From positions 13,214-77,213 of the forward strand of contig CAZIJU010000005.1 of NCBI GenBank assembly GCA_964539745.1: DNA of 64,000 nucleotides, read 5' to 3'. The position numbers and the translations under genes were made by a program. Origin of the DNA: DSNY01 sp964539745 (GTDB taxonomy: Bacteria; Pseudomonadota; Gammaproteobacteria; Burkholderiales; Burkholderiaceae_F). The notes below the pieces were generated by a model. It saw only the letters and a list, made by a program, of their open reading frames with translations. It ran no database searches and was not told the origin of the DNA. Positions 59,529 through 64,000 of the stretch are shown here, in pieces (within the stretch, counting starts at the first letter, position 1; the number at the start of each line of letters is the position of its first letter).

Positions 59529-60707
59529 TCACCTCTCCTTGATCGCGGCACGCCGGTTGTACCAGTTCATGAATGCCGCGGTCGACAGCGACGTGGTCAG
59601 GTACACGGCCATGATGATCGCGATGCACTCCACCGCGCGTCCAGTCTGATTGATCGCCGTGTTGGCGATCGACACCACGTCCGGGTAGCCGATCGCCACC
59701 GCCAGCGACGAGTTCTTCGTGAGGTTCAGGTACTGGCTGGTCATCGGCGGAATGATCACGCGCAGCGCCTGCGGCAGGATCACGAGCCGCATCGTCTGCC
59801 CTCGGGTCAGCCCGAGGCTCAAGGCCGCCTCGACCTGTCCGTGCGACACCGAGTTGATGCCCGCGCGCACGACTTCGGCGATGAACGCCGACGTGTACAG
59901 AACGAGTCCCATCAGCACCGCGAGGAACTCCGGCGTGGCGGTCGCGCCGCCCTCGACCAGGAAGCCGTCGATTTTCGGAACGCTCCAGGCGGTTGGTGCG
60001 CCGCCGGCGATCCAGCCCGCGGTGGCGGCGGCGATCACGATCGCGATCGGCACCAGCACGAGGCTGCGCACGCGTCCGGTCAGTTCGAACTGCCGCATCG
60101 CCCAGCGGCGATACAGCCAGGCAAGCACCACGCCCAGCGCGCCGCCGACCCCGGCCAGCGCCTGACCAAGCCCCCAGACGGGGACCGGAAACTTGAAGCC
60201 GTTGTTGCTCAGGAAGATCACGCCGCCCACCGAAATCGCATCCGCCAGCGGCGGCAGCACGTCGGTCAGGATCAGGTACCACATCAGCAATTGCAGCAGT
60301 ACCGGCACGTTGCGGAAGAACTCGACGTACGCGTAACAGAGCCCGCGCACGATGGCGTTGCGCGCGAAGCGCCCCACGCCGAGCAGCGTACCGAGCACGG
60401 TGGCCAGCACGACGCCGATCAGCGCCACGCGCAGCGTATTCAGCACACCGACGGCGAACGCCTTCCAGTACGGGTCGAGCGCGTCGTACGGGATCAGGCT
60501 CTCGCCGATGTCGAAACCGGCTGGTGTGCGCAGGAAGTCGAAGCCACTCTGGATTCCGCGCGCGGCCATGTTGGCCAGCGTGTTGTGCGCGAGATACCAG
60601 ACGGTCAGCCCGACCGCCGCGACGGCGATCAATTGGTAGACGATCCCGCGGACAGCCTGGCTGCGCCAGGACCAGTCGCGCCGCTTCGGCGGCCCGCGCT
60701 CTGCCAT
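59529..60707 (-). CDS. aapQ: General L-amino-acid ABC transporter permease AapQ
   Basis: The partner permease. Seen: 392 residues; RGIVYQLIAVAAVGLTVWYL; NTLRVALIGVVLATVLGTLL; YAYVEFFRNVPVLLQLLMWY; the EAA loop INSVSHGQVEAALSLGLTRG then RLVILPQALRVIIPPMTSQY; a long insert between the third and fourth helices (about 160-255) typical of AapQ/YhdX. It follows aapJ after 164 bases containing three strong hairpins, which should lower its expression relative to the binding protein. Confidence 0.95.
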   Translation of the reverse strand: MAERGPPKRRDWSWRSQAVRGIVYQLIAVAAVGLTVWYLAHNTLANMAARGIQSGFDFLRTPAGFDIGESLIPYDALDPYWKAFAVGVLNTLRVALIGVVLATVLGTLLGVGRFARNAIVRGLCYAYVEFFRNVPVLLQLLMWYLILTDVLPPLADAISVGGVIFLSNNGFKFPVPVWGLGQALAGVGGALGVVLAWLYRRWAMRQFELTGRVRSLVLVPIAIVIAAATAGWIAGGAPTAWSVPKIDGFLVEGGATATPEFLAVLMGLVLYTSAFIAEVVRAGINSVSHGQVEAALSLGLTRGQTMRLVILPQALRVIIPPMTSQYLNLTKNSSLAVAIGYPDVVSIANTAINQTGRAVECIAIIMAVYLTTSLSTAAFMNWYNRRAAIKER

Positions 60708-60782
60708 CGTCGAGTGCCTCCTTCGCCCGGTCTGCGTCGCGCGGCGTTCGTCCGCGGGTGCAGCGTCTTCTCGTTCTGATTC

Positions 60783-60862
60783 AAGCGGGCGGTCGCCCGC
60801 CCGCTTGGATCAGGGCCCTCGTCGCCCGAGGGCCCCGGCGATCCGCGGCGCGCCGCGGATCG
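60783..60862. terminator. Three consecutive perfect hairpins between aapJ and aapQ
   Basis: Stems: 60783-60806 (ten pairs, loop TCGC), 60813-60835 (nine pairs GGGCCCTCG/CGAGGGCCC), 60839-60862 (a perfect 24-base palindrome). None has a T tract on the minus strand. Such structures after a binding-protein gene usually stabilise its mRNA and reduce readthrough into the permease genes. Confidence 0.7.
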
Positions 60863-60871
60863 GGTCGGGTG

Positions 60872-61906
60872 TCAGCGCACCGGCGGCGCGTACATGATTC
60901 CGCCCTTGTTCCACAGGTTGTTCACGCCGCGCGGAAGTGCCAGCGGCGTCTTCGGGCCGACGTTGCGCTCGAAGATTTCGCCGTAGTTGCCGACCGCCTT
61001 GATCGCGCGGACCATCCAGTCCTTGTCCAGCCCAAGCAGCTTGCCGGTGTCCTCGGTCTTGCCCAGCAGCCGCTGTACGACCGGGTCCTGGCTTTCGGCG
61101 AGCATCTTGTCGACGTTGGCCTGTGTGACGCCGTATTCCTCGGCTTCGATCAGCCCGAACACGACCCATTTGGCGATCGCGAAGAACTCGTCGTCGCCGC
61201 GGCGCACGGCCGGACCGAGCGGCTCCTTGGAAATCAGCTCGGGCAGGATCACGTGCTCCTTCGGATCCTTGGCCTCCTTGTTGCGCACCGACGCCAGCCC
61301 CGACGCGTCGGTGGTGTACGCCACGCAGCGGCCGGCGAAGTACGCGCCGGTGGCGGCTTCCACCTTCTCGAACACGACCGGCTTGATGCCGAGGTTGTTG
61401 GCGCGCGAGAAGTCCGTCAGGTTCTTTTCGGTCGTCGTGCCGGACTGCACGCACACGGTCGCGCCCTTCAACTGCTTGGCGCTCTTGATCTTGCTCTTGA
61501 CCGGCACCATGAAGCCCTGCCCGTCGTAGTAGGTCACGCCGGTGAAGTGCAGGCCGAGCGAGGCATCGCGCGTCAGCGTCCAGGTCGTGTTGCGCGAAAG
61601 GATGTCGATCTCGCCCGACTGCAGCGCGGTGAAGCGCGCCTGCGCAGTCAGCGGCACCCACTTGACCCTGTTCGCGTCGCCGAGGATGGCGGCGGCGATC
61701 GCGCGGCAGACGTCGACGTCCAGCCCCGACCAGTTGCCCTGACTGTCGGCCTGCGAGAACCCCGCCAGACCGGTGTTGACGCCGCAGACCAGTTGTCCGC
61801 GGCTTTTGATCGCATCCAGTGTCTTGCCCGCGTGCGCCGGGCCGGCGGCGAGGACGCCAGCGGCGAGCAGTCCGCCGAACAGCCATTTGCCTGTGTTGGT
61901 CATCAT
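60872..61906 (-). CDS. aapJ: General L-amino-acid-binding periplasmic protein AapJ
   Basis: Periplasmic solute-binding protein. Seen: 344 residues; signal peptide TNTGKWLFGGLLAAGVLAA ending PAHA-G; mature start KTLDAIKSRGQLVCGVNTGL; GLDVDVCRAIAAAILGDANR; ligand-site region ILSRNTTWTLTRDASLGLHF; VCVQSGTTTEKNLTDFSRAN; C-terminal NYGEIFERNVGPKTPLALP. These are AapJ/BztA signatures. The ATG at 61906 has AAGGAGGAG about nine bases upstream. It is the first gene of aapJQMP. Confidence 0.96.
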   Translation of the reverse strand: MMTNTGKWLFGGLLAAGVLAAGPAHAGKTLDAIKSRGQLVCGVNTGLAGFSQADSQGNWSGLDVDVCRAIAAAILGDANRVKWVPLTAQARFTALQSGEIDILSRNTTWTLTRDASLGLHFTGVTYYDGQGFMVPVKSKIKSAKQLKGATVCVQSGTTTEKNLTDFSRANNLGIKPVVFEKVEAATGAYFAGRCVAYTTDASGLASVRNKEAKDPKEHVILPELISKEPLGPAVRRGDDEFFAIAKWVVFGLIEAEEYGVTQANVDKMLAESQDPVVQRLLGKTEDTGKLLGLDKDWMVRAIKAVGNYGEIFERNVGPKTPLALPRGVNNLWNKGGIMYAPPVR

Positions 61907-62341
61907 GAGAAAACGCTCCTCCTTTGAAGTTGGCCCGGCCGGGCAACCGGCCGGACGTCCGCGATCCCTGCAGGCGCGGGGCCGGGCAATGTAACACCGG
62001 CCGCGAAGCCGCGGCAATCATGGCATCCCTTGGCGTCGGCGACGCAAAACCCGTTCAGCGCCGCCTGTTGCGGCAGGGCGGCCTGCGCCCGAAAACCCTT
62101 GTTGCGAAGGAAAACGCACCGCCGACGCAACGACAGCGAACGGAGGAACCTTCGCTCCGGGCGCTCGAAGGCACGGACATGCGTGATCAACCGCGGTCTT
62201 GCGGCCGGACGGCATCCGACGCGCCGTCCGATCCGGCGCGGCCGCGCAGCGGTTCGTTCGCCCGCCGTGTTCTCCGGGCTGCCGTGGGTCGACTGCGTCC
62301 TTCGGGACGACGACAGCCGCACGGACCCGGGCGCGCCCCGT
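61907..62341. other. aapJ upstream gap: no gene seen
   Basis: 435 bases between the aapJ start and the stop of the next upstream gene on the same strand. It should hold the aapJ promoter. I could not identify reliable -35/-10 boxes, an operator or a riboswitch; the frames through it show no family resemblance. Confidence 0.5.
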
Positions 62342-63292
62342 TCAGCGCGTGATCTCGTCGCCGAGCCGATCCGTCGGCCAGCGCAGTTGGTCGCGCATCG
62401 CCGAGCTCATCGGCAGGTCGAGCTTGAGGTTGTCCGGCGGGATCGGCTGCATGAACCATTTGTCGTAGAGCCGCTCGACGGTGCCGTCGAGCATCAGCGA
62501 CGCCAGGTAGCGGTCGATCGTCCGCTTGAACTCGACATCTTCCTTGCGCAGCAGGATCGCCGCCGGCTCCAGCACCAGAAAGGCGCCGACGATCTGCAAC
62601 GCCTCGGGGTTCTTCGACCGCGCGCGCTGCCCGGCGAGCAGCAGGTCGATCGTCGCGAAGGCGTCAACATCGCCGCGCTCGAGCGCGCGCGTGCAATCGT
62701 CATAGCTCTTTTGCTCGACGAGCACCGCACCGCGCAGGATGCCGCCCTTGATGCGCGCCTCCAGCAGCGGCACGGAGTTGGTCCCCGGAACCACGCAGAT
62801 GCGCTTGCCTGGCAGATCGTGGATGCCGCGGATCTTCGAGTCGGTCCGCACCAAGAAGCGCGGGCCGGTGAACAGATACGGCATCGAGTAGCCGGCCCCC
62901 TTGCTGCGCCGAAGCGGATCGTTGATCGTGTTGCCGCATTCGATGTCGGCCTTGCCGCTGGCGATGACGTCGAAACGCGTCTTCGCGCTGACCTCGACCC
63001 ACGCGAGTCTCAGCGGCTTTTTCAGGTCGCGCTCCATCAGTCGCACGATCTCGCGGCACACGTCGATGCCGTAGCCGACCGGCTGTTTGTTCGCGTCCAG
63101 GTAGGCCACCGGGAACGCATCGGGGCGGTTGGCGATCGTCACGACACCCGTTTCGCGAATCTTGGCGAGCCGCAACTGAAGCTTGGCGGCGCCGTTGGCG
63201 GCCGTCTGCGCAACGGCAGGCGCCACAAGCGCGAACGACGCGACGGCGATGCCGCCGAGGACGGGACGAACGAGGCGCTGCGTGAAGCTCAT
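62342..63292 (-). CDS. Amino-acid-type ABC transporter substrate-binding protein
   Basis: 316 residues. Signal peptide RPVLGGIAVASFALVAPAVA then Q; a type II periplasmic-binding fold with LAKIRETGVVTIANRPDAFP, GYGIDVCREIVRLMERDLKK, DVIASGKADIECGNTINDPL and KRICVVPGTNSVPLLEARIK. It resembles glutamate/aspartate-binding proteins (GltI-like), but no permease gene adjoins it, so it may serve a remote or the nearby Aap system. The ATG at 63292 begins a good signal peptide; the ribosome site is weak. Confidence 0.85.
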   Translation of the reverse strand: MSFTQRLVRPVLGGIAVASFALVAPAVAQTAANGAAKLQLRLAKIRETGVVTIANRPDAFPVAYLDANKQPVGYGIDVCREIVRLMERDLKKPLRLAWVEVSAKTRFDVIASGKADIECGNTINDPLRRSKGAGYSMPYLFTGPRFLVRTDSKIRGIHDLPGKRICVVPGTNSVPLLEARIKGGILRGAVLVEQKSYDDCTRALERGDVDAFATIDLLLAGQRARSKNPEALQIVGAFLVLEPAAILLRKEDVEFKRTIDRYLASLMLDGTVERLYDKWFMQPIPPDNLKLDLPMSSAMRDQLRWPTDRLGDEITR

Positions 63293-63474
63293 GGGCGGAT
63301 TCGATCCAGGGTCCGGAAAGTCGCGCGCCAGTCTACCTGCGCGCCGGGACCACCTTGCCGCGAATTCGGGTCCGATTCGCGCGCACTTCGCGCGGACGGG
63401 CGCAGCACCGACGAGGCCAGCGCCGCGGCCGTCACGCATCCGCGCGAGGCGCAACGGCGCGCCCGGTTGACCGT

Positions 63475-64000
63475 TCACGCCGCCGCCGGCAGTTCGCGCC
63501 GGGCTTCCTCCTGCTGCTGCAGCAGCCACATGCGGGCGTACGCGCTCGCCTGCGGCCCGCGCGCGAGCAGCTCGGCATGCGTTCCGCGCTCGACGATGCG
63601 GCCATGGTCCATCACGAGGATCTGGTCCGCATCGACGATCGTCGACAGCCGGTGCGCGATCACGAGCGTGGTGCGATCGCGCGCGATCTCGGCCAGCTCG
63701 GCCTGGATCGCCCGCTCGGTGTGCGAATCGAGCGCCGAGGTCGCCTCGTCGAAGACCAGGATCGGCGGATTCTTCAGCAGCGTGCGAGCGATCGCCACCC
63801 GCTGCTTCTCGCCGCCCGAGAGCTTCAGCCCGCGCTCACCGACCAGGGTGGCGTACCCGTCAGGCAGCCGCTCGACGAACTCGTGGATGTGCGCGGCGCG
63901 CGCCGCGGCGACGACCTCTTCGTGTGACGCCCCGGGCCGGCCGTACGCGATGTTGTATTCGATCGTGTCGTTGAACAGCACCGTGTCCTGCGGCACGATG
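63475..64000 (-). CDS. ABC exporter, Atm1/ABCB7-like, partial (C-terminal ATPase part)
   Basis: Only the last 175 residues are in the window; the frame is open at the right edge, so membrane domain and Walker A lie beyond it. Seen: IVPQDTVLFNDTIEYNIAYG, which is characteristic of Atm1-type (ABCB7, heavy-metal/glutathione) exporters; signature KLSGGEKQRVAIARTLLKNP; Walker B ILVFDEATSALDSHTERAIQ; switch His in TTLVIAHRLSTIVDADQI. The C-terminal tail is Gln/Glu/Ala-rich. By family it exports glutathione-linked metal or sulfur compounds from the cytoplasm. Confidence 0.9.
   Translation of the reverse strand, partial: IVPQDTVLFNDTIEYNIAYGRPGASHEEVVAAARAAHIHEFVERLPDGYATLVGERGLKLSGGEKQRVAIARTLLKNPPILVFDEATSALDSHTERAIQAELAEIARDRTTLVIAHRLSTIVDADQILVMDHGRIVERGTHAELLARGPQASAYARMWLLQQQEEARRELPAAA

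Noticed and set aside
63475..63996. Start of the ABC exporter at the ATG near 63996
   Set aside because: That Met codon is not in register with a start: the family motif IVPQDTVLF continues upstream, so the gene is cut by the window edge.

Overview
The window is GC-rich DNA from a proteobacterium, most likely a betaproteobacterium of the order Burkholderiales. Reasons are the co-occurrence of an FlhDC master regulator with FlhF, a divergent fliE / fliFGHIJK arrangement, fliD-fliS-fliT next to a second FliK-like protein and an FlhB C-terminal paralogue, a BPSS1780-family membrane protein and an AapJQMP amino-acid transporter. No rRNA, tRNA, CRISPR array, integrase or transposase gene was seen.

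Layout: 1-39008 is an almost complete flagellar locus. Minus strand 1-5301 holds flhF (cut by the window edge), flhA and flhB. An unknown 151-aa gene (6008) and two very large multidomain sugar-transfer proteins (6636, 10331) follow; from their position they may glycosylate flagellin. Minus strand 11978-17890 holds ycgR, an FlhB-C-like gene, a second fliK-like gene, fliT, fliS, fliD, flaG and the flagellin gene fliC. After a 1.2-kb structured gap come flhD-flhC, motA-motB and cheY-cheZ on the plus strand. A stray aldo/keto reductase precedes fliE (minus) and the fliF-G-H-I-J-K-L-M-N-O-P-Q-R series (plus). Four sigma-28 (FliA)-type promoters share the same 8-12-8 geometry (flhB, fliC, motA, fliL).

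39009-64000 is housekeeping and catabolic: a CbiM-like permease, a PlpD-type patatin autotransporter, a ThDP enzyme, a hemolysin-III-like protein, a tetronate catabolism pair (denD, otnK), DUF3025, pyrC, an orphan homodimeric pyruvate-dehydrogenase-type E1, a glycerate kinase, a membrane-bound spermidine-synthase-like protein, a complete aapJQMP amino-acid ABC transporter, another solute-binding protein and the end of an Atm1-like exporter.

The most unusual content is intergenic. Gene junctions of the flagellar operons are filled by nested repeat families: (i) short imperfect hairpins of form ATYCC-GA-stem-GA-GGRAT with compensatory changes between copies; (ii) three 550-690 bp elements with about 30-bp imperfect terminal inverted repeats that carry arrays of those hairpins; (iii) an independent GGATTCAG inverted-repeat family at junctions. 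They supply stop codons or the sequence just before start codons of real genes. Upstream of flhA, a 161-bp tandem duplication has copied the flhA start itself, giving two mini-ORFs whose stops overlap the next ATG.
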